Source of the DNA: Metellina segmentata
Lineage: Eukaryota > Arthropoda > Arachnida > Araneae > Tetragnathidae
Reading direction: 5' to 3'
Assembly (NCBI GenBank): GCA_947359465.1
Contig: OX375881.1
Coordinates: forward strand, 118,602,738 to 118,666,737
Length of the DNA stretch: 64,000 nucleotides
In this document: positions 41,020 to 53,835 of the stretch, piece by piece
How positions within the stretch are numbered: the stretch's first letter is position 1
Layout: every line of letters begins with the position of its first letter
Made by a program: the position numbers and the translations under genes
Notes under the pieces: generated by a model
Database searches by the model: none
Told to the model about the DNA's origin: nothing
What the model saw: the letters and a program-made list of their open reading frames with translations, nothing else

Positions 41020-43559
41020 CAGGGTTCATACAAATTTTCACAAATCAAAATCAAGGAGCATTTAAGGAGTTTTCAAGGAGTGATTTTTAAAATTTCAAGG
41101 AGTACGTTTTTACATAACTTTACCGATTACACCAATAAATCATGCTTTGCAACAATTTTAAAAGTAGACAAGTTTAAAAAATATTTAAAATACCTTACTT
41201 AAAATTTAAGTATAATTAACCTCTAACACACTTTTAATTGTTAGAGGTTAATTATAACATCTTACCATAAAACCTCATTAAGTGCATTGATAAAAAAATA
41301 ACAAACTCAATAATTTTATACATAGTTTAATTAAAAAAAAGGTTACACATTTTTTAGATCTGCTTTTTTTGCAGTTATTTGTACAGCAATTTCATCTAGT
41401 GTAATGTTTTTTTCTTTAATGGTTTTTCTGAGGCTGTTTGACTTAATAAAAAAAGAAATGTCTCTTTTTGCCTCTCCTTTCTGAGCAAGCTCATCTGCTT
41501 CTTTTTCATTATCCACAATATCTTTCTGGAGACATCTTTTTTGTTCCAAATAATCTATTTCTTCCTCAATCAATTTCCTTTCGACTCCTACCCCTTTGTT
41601 TTGGTTACGTTTTTGTGTTTCCAAAAAATCTTGATATTTGCACCTTGCTGCGGAAGCAGATAGCCTTAGTTCCTTTGTTATGTTAACATTCTTAGCACTG
41701 CCATGGATTTTTTAAAAATCGTGAATTTTTCTTTGAGCAATATAGGATTTATCCTTTAAATTTTCCACTTCAATAGATTTATTGACTGAAAACCCTCTTT
41801 CTACAGATGCCTGGTCATGTGACAGTATCAGGAACATCTTAAAGAAGTCCAACAGGTCTCCATACTTTTCCTCCTTTAAAAAGGAATAATATAATTCCTC
41901 AAGACACATTGTTTTGGGATAAAAATTCTTGAATTCCACCGAGAGGTTCTTTTTTATACCTTCTAAAAATTCAAGATATAATAGAAGAATCCCCCCCCCT
42001 TTTCATCAGAAATTTGTTTCTTTTGGGAAAAATATGTCAGAACACTTTTTATTTTCTTTTGTAACTTCTCTTTTGATTTTATCATATAATTAGGAATAAT
42101 GCATGATACATTTCTTACAAGTGAGTAGGTAATTGGGCTCTTTTCCATTAAATGTTGTATTAAATTAATGACTAGATTTTTACAATCATTTTTCAACAGA
42201 AGAGCATTTCCTTCTGTTATCTTTTTCTTAAAAATTTTTTCCATTAACATCTTATCAGCAGTGAAACTTAAACTTATTTTATGTTTAGATTCATGAAGAG
42301 ATGAATCATCAAAATCAAATTCACTCAACTTCTTCACTGATGAAATTTCTTCAATGCTTGAAGGTTTAATTACTTTGAAAAGTTTCAGTAAATTGCAAAC
42401 AACTTTCAAAATATCCTGGCCCAAAAAGGGAAGCATAGGTTTATCTGTCTGGTAAAGTTCCAGAAAAGGTGCAATTAATTTTGCAACAGAGAGGAATACA
42501 TTGAATTTGATTTCAATAGATGGATCTTTTACAGCCTCCAAAATCACTGAAAACGATTTGCACGTAGCTTTTGGAAAGACCCCCTTTTCAATTTCAGTGA
42601 AATATTTAATTACATCATTCCATATCTCCAAAACTCTTTCAGTAGCGGGGCACTTTTCCAGCCACCTGTGGTTGCAAAACTTTATATTAAATTTTTTTGT
42701 ATCAGATACTTTCATATAATCATCTCTTCTAGCTGGAGAATCTTTGAAATACCAATACAATGCATTTAAAATTTCTGTTATATTCCACTGATTGGAAGAA
42801 ACTCCTTTATTTAATGAATTATTAATTATATGCTGCCTACAGTTACACACTGCACATTGAATTCTTTCCCTAAACTTTCTTGTAATTTTTCATAAAATTT
42901 CCAATTGACAGCAGGGCCATCCATAGATACATGCAGTAACTTTTTCAGATCTATCTTCGATGTAGCCTCGTAAAAAGCTTTCAGCAAATCCTCAGAAGTA
43001 GAATGACCCAAAAATATTGAAGTTAAGTACTGAGTCCTTACCCTGTTATCGTCAGGATTCCAATACCGGATGTGTACATCCATCTGCTTCTTTTGGTTGG
43101 TGATGTTAAGCGTTTCATCAAACAGCAATGTGTAATATCTTTTAGGTATTTATTCATTACACTTTCACAGTAAGGTGCAATGCCAAAATGACATAAATAT
43201 CTTGCCTTAGATTCCAGTAAGGCATTCGTTGTTTATTCTATTGATTGACTGGCATACGGCGAAGGCCATAACTTTTCGAAGCGATAAGAGATTCGCTACG
43301 CTAAGGGGCGGAGTGAAGGTCATGATGAATGGGATGATGTTTTAGTATGACCCACGTGGAAGAAAACGGAAGAAACAAATTTTTTTTATTTCGAAAACGA
43401 AAACGGCTACGGATTGTAAGCATTTTTATCTGGAGATAAATGTTTTCAGAAATGTTCAAAAATGAAAATCAAGGAGTTTTAAGGAGTCCAACCCCAAATT
43501 CAAGGAGTTTCCATAGTGCTTGAAAATGAAAATCGTTTTCAAGGAGCGTACGAACCCTG
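41020..43559 (-). mobile_element. hAT-like DNA transposon (CAGG-ended family, copy 3), long transposase
   Basis: Left end CAGGGTTCATAC and right end the inverse of CAGGGTTCGTACGC, flanked by TACTG on both sides. Subterminal TCAAGGAGTTTTCAAGGAGT words occur near both ends. The minus-strand transposase spans about 41.34-43.13 kb. This is the best preserved of the three related elements. Confidence 0.8.
41343..43128 (-). pseudogene. hAT-like transposase with C-terminal coiled coil, frameshifted
   Basis: Reads from 43128 with a partial N-terminus (DETLNITNQKKQMDVHIRYW) and the SMDGPAVNWKFYEKL block holding a likely catalytic Asp. After a frameshift at about 42830-42850 it continues with CNCRQHIINNSL, FKDSPARRDDY and FCNHRWLEKCPATERVLEIW. 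A further break follows, then LSHDQASVERGFSVNKSI at 41830-41770 (hAT dimerisation motif). The end is a 93-residue Glu/Lys-rich helix (41624-41343). The N-terminal zinc finger expected for such proteins is not visible. Confidence 0.78.
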
Positions 43560-44486
43560 TACTGTAAACAATATATCAACCTTGTCTAACTTTTCTGTTT
43601 TCTGCCACTGCATATATCTTATAGGATCATTCTCAATGTCAGCGTTTGGTTTAAACATAAATATCTTATTTCTGCAACAATCAAATCTTTAATGTTACTG
43701 TACACACAACCTGATCAATGAAGGTGCAGAATTTCGTACTATGATTGGTAGTAAGTTTTAGAACCAATAGAAAAAGACGCATGTTCTTATGGTAAGAACA
43801 AAGATGTGGAATGTTATAAAAAAACTTTATAACATACTGAGGCTGTATGTAGATGTTCTTCAGCATTATAATGGTTAGTTATTTTTAACTAATGTTCTGC
43901 ATAGTTAAATAATATTTTTAATTAAATTTTTTTCAAACCATAAATCTTTTTAAATTGTTCTGCAATGTTAATTTACACTTCTTTACTCTGTAAATTTACA
44001 AAAAATCTTGACTTAAATTTATTTTATTTTGATATTAAATACAAAATTTCATTTTAAATGGTTTAGCCTAGCTGACTTAGATGAAATTTTTATGTCTTTT
44101 GTTTTTGGACGTAAATTGACTAAAGTGCCTTTCGGAAATTCTTTTATATTTCAGAAATTATATGTCAGTACAAAGTTTTGCGCTGATCACATGTTTATGT
44201 GGTGCATAGTAATATATTTATAAAATTTAAGACAATAATATTTTTTTAATGAAAATTTAGGCTCAATTCTCAGTGTTTGAAATGGCTTTCATATACACGT
44301 CCATCGTTACCCTTACTAAAGAGCTTATATCTCACTTAAAATTAAATGTATCCTTATTTCATTATAAAATTAAGATTCTGTAGTGCTTTAGGTTTAACAT
44401 GATACCCTGTTTGTTACAAAATGTTAATTTTGAAAAATTGGTTATTAGGTTGACCTTTTTGTGGAATTGATCTGGAGTTAAATAGT
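43560..44486. other. Intergenic, no feature seen
   Basis: AT-rich, with no recognised repeat or exon. Confidence 0.45.
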
Positions 44487-44800
44487 TCTTTTTTCTATCT
44501 CCAAGATCGTTAAAGATACAGTACAAATTTGAACAGATTTGAAATCTGTGGAAAATTTATTATCGATCATTAGATCGATAGCTAAAAATGACTTTCTTAA
44601 AACAAATAATTTTTAAATTGTAACTTTTATATTTATTCATTCATTTTGATTTCCTGAGCAACAGATTCCAGTGAAGGAAAAATGAATAATTAAAGCTATG
44701 ACTGGCATTCTTCAGTGCTTTTTTTCTATATCAGCGATCGTTAAAGATAGAATGAAAATTTCACAGGATTTGAAATGTGGAAACGTTTAATTTTCTTTTA
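44487..44800 (+). repeat. Two partial Helitron-internal copies
   Basis: 44487-44560 and 44720-44792 each match the Helitron interior at 12550-12625 (TTTTTCTATCTCCAAGATCG, GATTTGAAATCTGTGGAAAA). Neither has the terminal hairpin. Confidence 0.5.
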
Positions 44801-44879
44801 ATAAATAATTTTTTATCGCAAGAGACAGTGACGTCATGCAATTGGATCTCTTCACAATTCGAATTTGGCTGCATTTGAC

Positions 44880-45310
44880 AATGAAGTGATGGCTGTTATC
44901 AGGGCTGTAGTGGAGGGTATGTGGCGCGGTAGAAAAACTTCGAGCGAAACATCATGTGCCACAGGACACGCTCAGTCTGGGGGGGGGGGCTATATATTAT
45001 ATAGGCACTCTAAGGCTGGGAGGGTAGGAGAAAGAGTGACTTATGGATTGAGTTGGATAACCAGTGCTCTTTCAGTTGACATAAGATAAGCTGTATGTGC
45101 TACAAAAAAACAGACGGATTTCTCTTCAAGAATTCGGAAAATATTTCAATGAAAATGAGAGATTGGCCTTAAAATAAAATAAAATTACATCCTACTTTAT
45201 GTGTTTAAATATTTGTTGCTTAACTTTTCCTGTTATTATTTTATATCATAGTTAAATATTAGTGCAGCAAGATTTTTAAATTTAAATATCACTCGATGCT
45301 AGTCTGTATA
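44880..45310 (+). repeat. Dispersed repeat, related to 55950-56885
   Basis: Starts GGGCTGTAGTGGAGGGTATG and ends ATATCACTCGATGCTAGTCTG. Both landmarks recur in the same order and orientation at 55950-56885, which is about 500 bp longer inside. Confidence 0.65.
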
Positions 45311-45526
45311 AATACAGTAAACTACCAATAACTTGAATCTAGTGAACACGAATTTTCGCTTAAGTTGAAGTATCTTCAAAGTTCCAAAATTCCTTTCCTG
45401 TAATATAAAATTAACAGGCTCATTTGTCGATAATTTGAACTTCGATTAATTTGAATGCACCATAGGCGCCCAGATGGAATGGGACAAGAGGTCGCCCCCA
45501 GGGCTTATGAATTTCTTATAATACTA

Positions 45527-45780
45527 GGGGGCTCCGCCCCCTGCTCGCTTACGCTCGCCAACCCCCAGGGATTGCTACGCAATCCCATTTGGTTTGCTTC
45601 GCAAACCAACATTCCTTTCGCACAGTGAAACTATCTGAATAATTTGTATTATCCTAATTTCACTTTCCGGTCCATGACGTCACAGCGAGGGCTTCGCAAC
45701 CTGCTCGCCGACCCCCGGGGATTGCTACGCAATCCCGTTTGGTTTGCTTCGTAAACCAATACCTCTTTCGCAAGTGACTT
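45527..45780 (+). repeat. Hairpin-chain repeat, two tandem units
   Basis: A run of short perfect palindromes: GGGGGCTCCGCCCCC, GGGATTGCTACGCAATCCC and TTGGTTTGCTTCGCAAACCAA. After CCATGACGTCACAGCGAGGG a second, slightly eroded unit follows. An inverted copy is at 51286-51556 and a diverged one at 8764-8870. Confidence 0.85.
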
Positions 45781-45794
45781 CACTTTTTTTTACT

Positions 45795-46935
45795 TTAACA
45801 CTTAATGCACCCTAAACTAATAGCTGCATCAGTAAAAAATCTTCTGCATCTTGTTCCCTGTACAATTTTAAGTAAACCGTGTTAATCTAAAAACTTTACG
45901 ATCTGTACTTTCTCGGTAAACCGTCTGAAAACAGAGGGAAAAAAGCGAGCCTTTTTCCTTGCCAAATAAAAAGAAATCGTTTTCATGGCAATTGGTGCTA
46001 CGATAAATTTGATATCTGGCAAACCCGATAGTAAAAAATACAACCCTCCGCAAAATAAAAATTACGAAATTTGTGTCACCAACTTTTGATTGCATCAAAT
46101 TTATTTATCAACCAATTTTAAAAATAATTGTACTGTAAGAAAGAGAACATTCTGAGGTATACTGCGATATTTTAAAAATTAAAAACTAATAGTAATACGA
46201 TATAGATATGACAGTTTTAGTTTTGTATCGGAAATTACGATCTGAAAGTTCCGAAAATTGTATGACCCACTTTTAATTGCATCGATTTTATTTATTAACC
46301 AATTTAAAAAAATAATTGTACCATAAGAAAGAGTGTAATGTAATGTATTCAGTGATGTTCTCAAATTTAAAAAATAATGGTTTTTTCTGTAGATATAACT
46401 GTTGTGACAAAAAGTAGTGAAAATATCCAAAGATTCCGAATTTTGTATCGCCAACTTTTGATCGCATCCAATTTAATTATTAACCGATTTCAAAAAAAAT
46501 AGTCGATATTTTAAAAATTAAAAACTAATAGTAATAAGATATAAATACAGCAGTTATAAAAAAAAGTTTTAAAAAAATGTCCCGATTTTTCACGAATTTC
46601 AAAAAAATATTATCAAGAACCAAATTGAAATTTTAAAAAAAACTCGACGAGCTGCAAAAATTTACGTTGAGAGGTACTCTTAAAAAAAAACTCACGACTA
46701 AAGACTGAAAATTTGAATGTGTTTTGCTCACTCGCGGAAGAAATTTCACTTCTTCAACTTTAACACTTAATAAAACCTAAACTAATAGCCGCATAGGAAA
46801 AAAATCTTAATAATTATACAGGGAATACGATGAAGAACAAAGCATGTTAATTTCATTTTTTTCCGATGAGTACTTTCTCGGGAAACCGTCTAAGAATCGA
46901 GCTTAACAACACATTTTTCAATCCTGCGGTGGCGG
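45795..46935 (+). repeat. Dispersed repeat block with ~185-bp tandem interior
   Basis: Two outer copies (45795-45960, 46755-46915) share AACACTTAATGCACCCTAAAC-like words, a GCATCAG...AAAAATCTT stretch and TTTCTCGGTAAACCGTCT. Between them three ~185-bp units begin with CAACTTTTGATTGCATC-like sequence at about 46080, 46269 and 46451. Confidence 0.65.
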
Positions 46936-47234
46936 CGGTAACTTTTTTTTAATATAGAGAGATACATATGGAAATGTGTTATTCCCCCCCCCCCTCCTGG
47001 AAATTGCAAGTAGTAAGTATATGTTTTGCCTCCTCCAGGAAAAAATTCTGCGGTCGACCATGGTATATCCTGTTTTTTTACGACTGCAGCAGTAGCAGTA
47101 GCTGTTATCCAAAATTATTAAGCTATATTCCTATGAAGCAGGGTTGGCTTTGCCTGCCACATCTCGCTACAAAAAAACACCAAAAGCATTGCTGCTAAAA
47201 AAAATTTTATACCAAAGGAAATTTTACTTACACA

Positions 47235-47330
47235 GAAGAGATATAGGGATAGACCCATGGAGGAATAGTATTTGCTGCCTACAACTTGTGGATTACATAT
47301 CCACTGAGCTATGATGGCCCTTTGTTAGGA
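47235..47330 (-). repeat. tRNA-like SINE head
   Basis: Antisense reads CATAGCTCAGTGGATATGTA (A box) and CCATGGGTCTATCCCTATAT (B box region). Spacing is close to tRNA but the stems do not close, so it is not a tRNA gene. Confidence 0.45.
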
Positions 47331-47734
47331 AAAATCATTAATTACCCAAACTTTTATTTTTCTGACTTACCTACATGCTATTATTACCTATCACATTGCT
47401 TTAGAATGTATTAAAATACTATACTACTTCATGTGTTTACTTTCCCTAAGAGTCGTAAGTTAAGTTGTATACTTTACTCTTTGGGAAACTATTAATTCAT
47501 TAGTTTAGATTGTAACAAGTTATGATCGCAACTACATTGGTGTAAGAAATTAAGAGAATTTCCAGACTTGGTCAATTATCTCTAGAACTACAGTACCGAT
47601 TTTAATGAAATTTGATATGTACATACATTGATACAATACAAAACAAATAACCATTCAATAATTGTAATACACACGCATGATCGTGCGTAGTCGGAAGGTA
47701 TGAAACAGCGGTTGCAGAATAAACTAAAAAAGGG

Positions 47735-47947
47735 TTAATAGGGGGTATGGTCCCCTCTTGCAGATATACAGGTCTCGCAGTGTGTTTTCATACTTGAAAT
47801 AAGGCAGTTTAGCGTTTCCTGTGGCAATTGGTCCCACGCATTCAGAACCGCTGTTTTCATTCCCTGGATGGTTCTCGGAGGCGGGTTGCGAGTTGCAATT
47901 GCCCTCCCCAGAGCCTCCCAGACATACTCTATAGCAGGTATGGGCAA
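47735..47947 (-). pseudogene. Tc1-like transposase C-terminal fragment
   Basis: Antisense IEYVWEALGRAIATRNPPPR followed by QELP-type sequence and CETCISARGDHTPY is the end of a Tc1-type transposase, just after the last catalytic residue. The rest of the element is missing. Confidence 0.8.
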
Positions 47948-48329
47948 CCTTTGGATAGTTGCGGGCTAAACTTTAGGATATTAATGAAGTCGCTTCATCC
48001 TGCTTATGAAATGGAAACTACTCACCCCGATAACTATTTTACAATACACTTACATAAATTCATAATGAAAATAAGAAGTAAATTCATTTATTGGCACATC
48101 AGAGGTTTGAATAAATAAAATTAGTGGCAAACTATTCATTTACTAAAAGGATTGCAAGTTGCATACGTCAGAGTCAAATTTGACTAGATCGGAGACCGAA
48201 CGACTTTCTAAGAAAAAATTTTCCAGTGAACCAAAACGGATCATAAGAGTTACGCAAAAACTATGGTAAATTTATAAAAAGGTTAAAGAATTAAATACAA
48301 TTTTATTGAATAGATATTCAACTAGTTGC

Positions 48330-48490
48330 CACCGTCCCAGCCTAAGCCGGTGTATTGCCACATAATTTTAAACAACGGTCAGATGACCAGAGATCTGGGC
48401 TGGCACCCCACTCTGCAAACTTCCACACCAACACAACGTGAGGACTTTCATCCACAACAGATTTAAGGTGCACCAGCCGACTCTATAACA
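48330..48490 (-). repeat. SINE fragment
   Basis: Inverse SINE body with ACGGTCAGATGACC, GGCTGGCACCCCACTCTGC and AGATTTAAGGTGCACCAGCC. Both ends are eroded. Confidence 0.7.
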
Positions 48491-50233
48491 TATGCTTATA
48501 AACATCATTTTAATGAAACAAAATTAATTTGATAATAATCATCTAAGCTGACACAACGGAAACAGATTACTCATGGTACAACAAAAGCAAAGTGAAATTC
48601 AAGCACAGTCAACCATTGAGTATTTTTCACCCGGATACAAAGAGAGAAAAATTATAAAACACAGAAATATTACTTTCGTGTTCGGTCAGTGTCCAAATAC
48701 GATGAGAATCCAAAATTTCCAGTTTTAAAGCGACTTTTCCTGATTTATGAAATTTCCCGACTATTCTCTCTTCTCCAGCACTCTGGTTTACGTTTTTGCG
48801 ATCTTTTCCTCCAATGTTTTTTTCAATCGAGCGGGTTGGTTAACCAATAACTGATTGCTTCAAATTTTCAGAGCAGAATCACACCCCAAAAATCTTCAAA
48901 AGTTTTCTTTATATATCTTTACTGGGATAGTTTTTACAAAGAATTAAAAGCATAAAAAAAGCTAGATTAAAAAAAATTGCAATACATTGGGTTGCCACTC
49001 AAATAGCAATATTAATTAAAATAAATTATCTTTATAATGTTTTTGAATCACCAACCAACTTAAAAATTCCCTTCCAATAATCTTACAACTTTTTAAACAT
49101 TGAACTCACAGGTAACTCAATAAAACAAAATTAATTAACCTTTGATGATTGTATTCTAGTTCGTCTGGCAGGGTAACTATTTTGTACGTTGCGAAAGACA
49201 CACTCATTGCAAGTCGAAAACAGACCGATTTTCAAGTTTTTAAAGTGTATTATGTGCTCAACAAGATTCGATCGGCGATTTGTATATCGCTTATCAAGGG
49301 TTGCCATTCAAACAAGCCAGTTTCTGTATCATCACCAAAACCGTACTTGTAGGCAGTTTTATCACCGATCAGCCACTAAAAAGAGGTCGAAAATATTGTG
49401 AAAAAATATCGTCACTTGAAAATTGAATTTTGTTTTTAAAGGAAAATTAAGCACTTTCTAAGGACTCTTGATGTAAAATAAGCATTTCTAAGGGCTCTTA
49501 TAAATGGAAGGTCAAATAAGCACAAGCACTTTGTAAGCACCCGTGGGAACCCTGTTATACAATAAAATGTTTTAAAAAAATGGTACCTCTACATTTTGTA
49601 TGTTTGTAATTATTTTTTTTCAAGCTACCAAGGAGTAAATTTAAAGAGGAAATTAATTTTAAAATGTTCAATAAAAACACAATTTCTAAAAACATTGATT
49701 AAGCAATTGTTTCCTTAAATTTCATGAAATTAAAATGGTAATATGTCAAAAGCAGTGAGGGAAGACAAATTTAATTTTCCTCTTGCAGCGAAAAGTTTTT
49801 GCAAAAGTATAACGTTTTGATTTTAAAGAACTGTTTCATTAGTTTATTTTCTGAATTAACCAACATTTTAAGAGTAAAGATTTGTTATTCTACAGAATTT
49901 GTAAATTTAGTTCACGTAAAAATGATGTATAGCCATTTTATGTGTTTCCTTTTACGCTAGGAAAAGTCAAACCTCATTAATGTGAACACGTTTAACATGG
50001 CCTGAAAAACCATTCCCCAAACTAAAGTTTACTGAATTTTATAGATATCATGAACTGCTAAAATTGTGAAGAACATAACCTTCCCAAAGCGTTTTTAACG
50101 AGGTTCATATCCTATTTATGGAATATATGATGATTTATTTAGAGGCCACAAAGTTATTTCTCCAAAATTTGTTTTCTATTCCATTAAAAGTTTGTAGTAC
50201 TGTTAAACAATAATCATTAAAAAAATATTTATA
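48491..50233. other. Intergenic with a lone hAT-like end
   Basis: Mostly featureless AT-rich DNA. 49440-49556 has AAGCACTTT words and ends CCCGTGGGAACCCTG, the inverse of a CAGGGTTCCCAC-type terminus; no partner was found. Confidence 0.4.
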
Positions 50234-51008
50234 CAGTAAGATCTTGTTATAACAAATACCGATACAACGAAAAATCCTGTTATTACAAAAGTCATGGAAG
50301 TCCCCATCCGAAAAGCAATTAAAACAATGTTAAATGAATCTCAATATAACGAAATGACCGATTTTTGGAAATCCCGATACAACGAACTATTTGTACAGGC
50401 AAAAATATGTTTCCCTTTTATGGTTCCCTCAACTGATAACAAGCATGCAGTTTCTTTAGATTCAATGAATTTCGTTTTAGTCGGGTTGAAACCAACTGCC
50501 AAAATAAAGACTGGTTTTCTAAGAAACAAGCAGAAATTTGTCACTGTCGTAACCGTATTTCCCGCCTAATTGCATGGCAAAACTTCAGCTTCTTGGCCAA
50601 GGCATCATCAGAGCTGTAAAATCACGCCACAGAACCTTTTTGTTACGTCAATTTCTTAGCGATTTGGAGAAAAATATCGCCAAGCCGTTGCCATCACTCA
50701 TAAACGTAGAGTGTAGCTGTACCGGCTAATGTTTCCCAAAAGAGGCAAGTTAATTTTTTTCAGGTTTTAGAAAATGCTATAACAATGGATTTATTCGAAA
50801 TTTTTTTTTTTCTCTGGTTGATTTCAATGAATTGCAGCAGCTAATCATAGTGTTATATGTAGTCTTCTTTCGAAACAAAAGCCGAATTTACATATTTAAA
50901 ATGTTCTTTTTTATTCAAATTAGCAAAATTTCGTTACAACGAAATTTCTGTTATAGTAACGAAAACATTTTACGGTCCCATGAAGTTCGTTGTAACGGGA
51001 ACTTACCG
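50234..51008. mobile_element. pogo/Tigger-type non-autonomous element
   Basis: Left end CAGTAAGATCTTGTTATAAC and right end the inverse of CGGTAAGTTCCCGTTACAAC, each next to TA. Inside both ends the words ATACAACGAA and CGTTACAACGAAATTTCTGT recur, as in pogo/Tigger MITEs. No transposase. Confidence 0.75.
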
Positions 51009-51285
51009 TATATGCAATATAATACTTAAGAAAATTGTTAAAAATATAATTCTACCAATTAAAAATAACAAAAAAAATTATACGTTCTTCAAATTTATAC
51101 ACTATTGTATTATATTGTTTAATGATTAATACTTTTTTAATTCTACTTTAAATTTAAGATGGCTTTAAACTTGTGTGCCCCCTAAATAACAATGATATAA
51201 GCCATAAGTATAGTGATTAATATTGAATGAAAATACTCAATATTGTGAAGCAGATATTGAGTAATCTCTCTATATTAAAAAAATT

Positions 51286-51556
51286 TTACCGCTGCTGCAC
51301 GATTGAAGCGTAAGCGGGCAGGGAGCGAAGCCCTTGCTGTGACGTCATGGACAGGAAAGTCAAATCAGGATTATACGAATTATTCAGATGGTTTTGCTGT
51401 CCAGGAGATTCACTCTGCGAAAGGAATGTTGGTTTTCGAAGCAAACAAAATGGGATCTGTGAAAGGAGTGTTGGTTTGAGAAGCAAACCAAATGGGATAG
51501 CGTAGCAATCCCCGGGGGTTGGCGAGCATAAGCGAGCAGGGGGTGGAGCCCTTTAG
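51286..51556 (-). repeat. Hairpin-chain repeat, inverted copy
   Basis: Antisense gives GGCTCCACCCCCTGCTCGCT, CGGGGATTGCTACG and TTTGGTTTGCTTC, then TCCATGACGTCACAGCAAGG and a second eroded unit. It is the reverse orientation of 45527-45780. Confidence 0.8.
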
Positions 51557-53660
51557 TGTTAAAAAAGAACATTTGCGAGGAGGGAGGTCATTTTTACGCT
51601 GGCCAATATCGACCGTCATATCGTACCCTATCAAGATAAGTGACATAACTCAAAATTGCAGTATTTGAGAAAAATCAACTTTAAGAACACCATAAAAATT
51701 ATATTTGAAATATAAGTTTTCAATAATTAAATAAGTTTTAAATAATTTAAGTAGTATTTACTGAGGTAAATTCTATAGAATAGTAATATAACAAGCCTCA
51801 TACATATTTTTCAATGACATACCCTAGAAAATTTCATTTGCTACCTGGGATACCTCTTTTGGAAAAATTTTTAGGAGGCAATAATTTAAACAAATACCAT
51901 TAGAAATTTTAAAAATATTTTTAAACATTATGTATTATTAATTGGATAAAAATGACTTTTTTTTAACTATTATAATTCTGCTCTTATAAACTGACAGGCA
52001 AGCTGTCAAAACATTTACGAGCCAAATTAGATTAATGCGCCAAGTTGGAAACTTGTTAGTGTGATGTCTTCTTGAAGCCTCTGCTTGCAACCCAATAGGA
52101 GACATGTTTACTCATTTTTTCCTTCTGAAAGCGGTGATGTCAGTGCCAAGAAATATTGCAGTCTAGTATAACTGTTTGTTATCATATAAATTGTTAACTG
52201 CAACTATAACTTTGCTGTTTTTCTTGGTATGTGTTATAAATCCAGATATCATAACCTATACATTTAGTCGAGTTGGCAACTGTAATTATGTAAATTTTAT
52301 GTATCTGGGTGTATCAAATAAATATAAATAAAATGCGAGTTTGTACAACCCAAGTATGGTTAGTTTTTGCCCCTCAAATATTATTATATTCAACCCACTT
52401 TCTTTTAAATAAACATATTTCAAAAGTTGGAATTTCGTTTTTCTGTGACATTAAAATCCACTGCAATAATTTCCCATCACGCTTAATAATCCAGTAATGG
52501 AATGGAAAAAATAGATTACAATCCTACTGAAAAAATTGGTAGGTACCAATTACTTGCATATGGAATTAACACATTTAAAATATCACATACAAATAAACTT
52601 TGATAATGGAGAAAACAGAACCACAATTCTATGAAAATCATAAAATCAATGCCGATTGAGAAGCCACAAATGTAAAACAAGTCCAAAATGGTGTTACCTT
52701 TATCTGTTTTTAAACACATTTCAATATTCTTCGGTCTTTGTTTTCATTGAATACAAGATATTATACACTTCATATTTCTTCATTATCTTATTGAATTTTT
52801 TGCTTGGTAAATTTGTTAAAGCCCCAAAATGTTTTATGCAACCAAAAAAATTTACAACAGGTATTTTTTTTATGAAACGTTTGAAAGTTGTGCCCTTAAT
52901 TATTTTTGACATTATGAAGACAGGCTAAAAACGTAGCTCTTGCTATTTGTGAAAAATATACAAGCTTCAGTCATTCACACCAAAACTGCTCACTCACGGG
53001 TTCAAGAGGAGACATATAATTGTATTCATTTGGCTCATTGTGATCAAACAATTTAGCCAAATTCCATGTCTCAAATTATTTGAATCAGGACACGGTAAAA
53101 CTAACGAAAACGTGATCCAGATTTGATTTAGAAACATTCAAAATTGCGGTGACAAAAAAAGTTTCAAGTGTGTATTATTGTGTAGAAGTGTGTATTATTA
53201 TCAATTCCAAAACTATTAAATGTTTATCAAAATAGAAAATATTTTTACAAACAAATTTAGGGTTAGACTTTTGTACCACGTGTTAAAAAGAAAACATGCT
53301 GGACATACCTTGCAAGTCTTCAAAATTTTCGAAAATATAACATCTTTATGCTTCAGGTGTGTTGGACAAAAAAATTCAAAGTTTCATTTAACTACAATTA
53401 GTTAAGCCTGATTGAGATTAAAAATATTTTCAAATATAATCTTACAAAGATACTGCCAGATTCAATGTGACAAAAACAACAAAAATCAGAGTAAAAAGCT
53501 CTGTGACAAAAGCTACAAAGTGCTAACAGAATTTTTCAACTTGAATTATTAGCATTATCTTAGCATTATCATACAATTAAAATGGTTTTTCGGGCTAGAA
53601 TAATTTTGGGATTAAATGATTACATTGTTAAAAAGTTTCAACTTTCCAATGTAATGGTAA
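51557..53660. other. Intergenic, no feature seen
   Basis: AT-rich, with no recognised element or exon. Confidence 0.45.
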
Positions 53661-53835
53661 TTTGGTAATTTTAGTTAACGTCGTACTAGAGCAACACAAC
53701 GGGCTATTGACGACGGTCCAGGATCAGTCCCATAAGGGAAAGAAACGAGGACAACACCTCGTAATTTTGAACCACGGTCAGATGCCGAAGCAACACCTGA
53801 GCTGGCACCCCACTCTCCAAACTTCCACGAAGGTT
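53661..53835 (-). repeat. SINE (second subfamily), left arm of inverted pair
   Basis: Inverse of AGTACGACGTTAACTAAAAT at its start and running to CCAAACTTCCACGAAGG, where the opposite-strand SINE begins. Confidence 0.82.

Noticed and set aside
50294..50569. 91-codon frame MEVPIRKAIKT...
   Set aside because: Falls inside the pogo/Tigger-type element and consists partly of its subterminal repeats.
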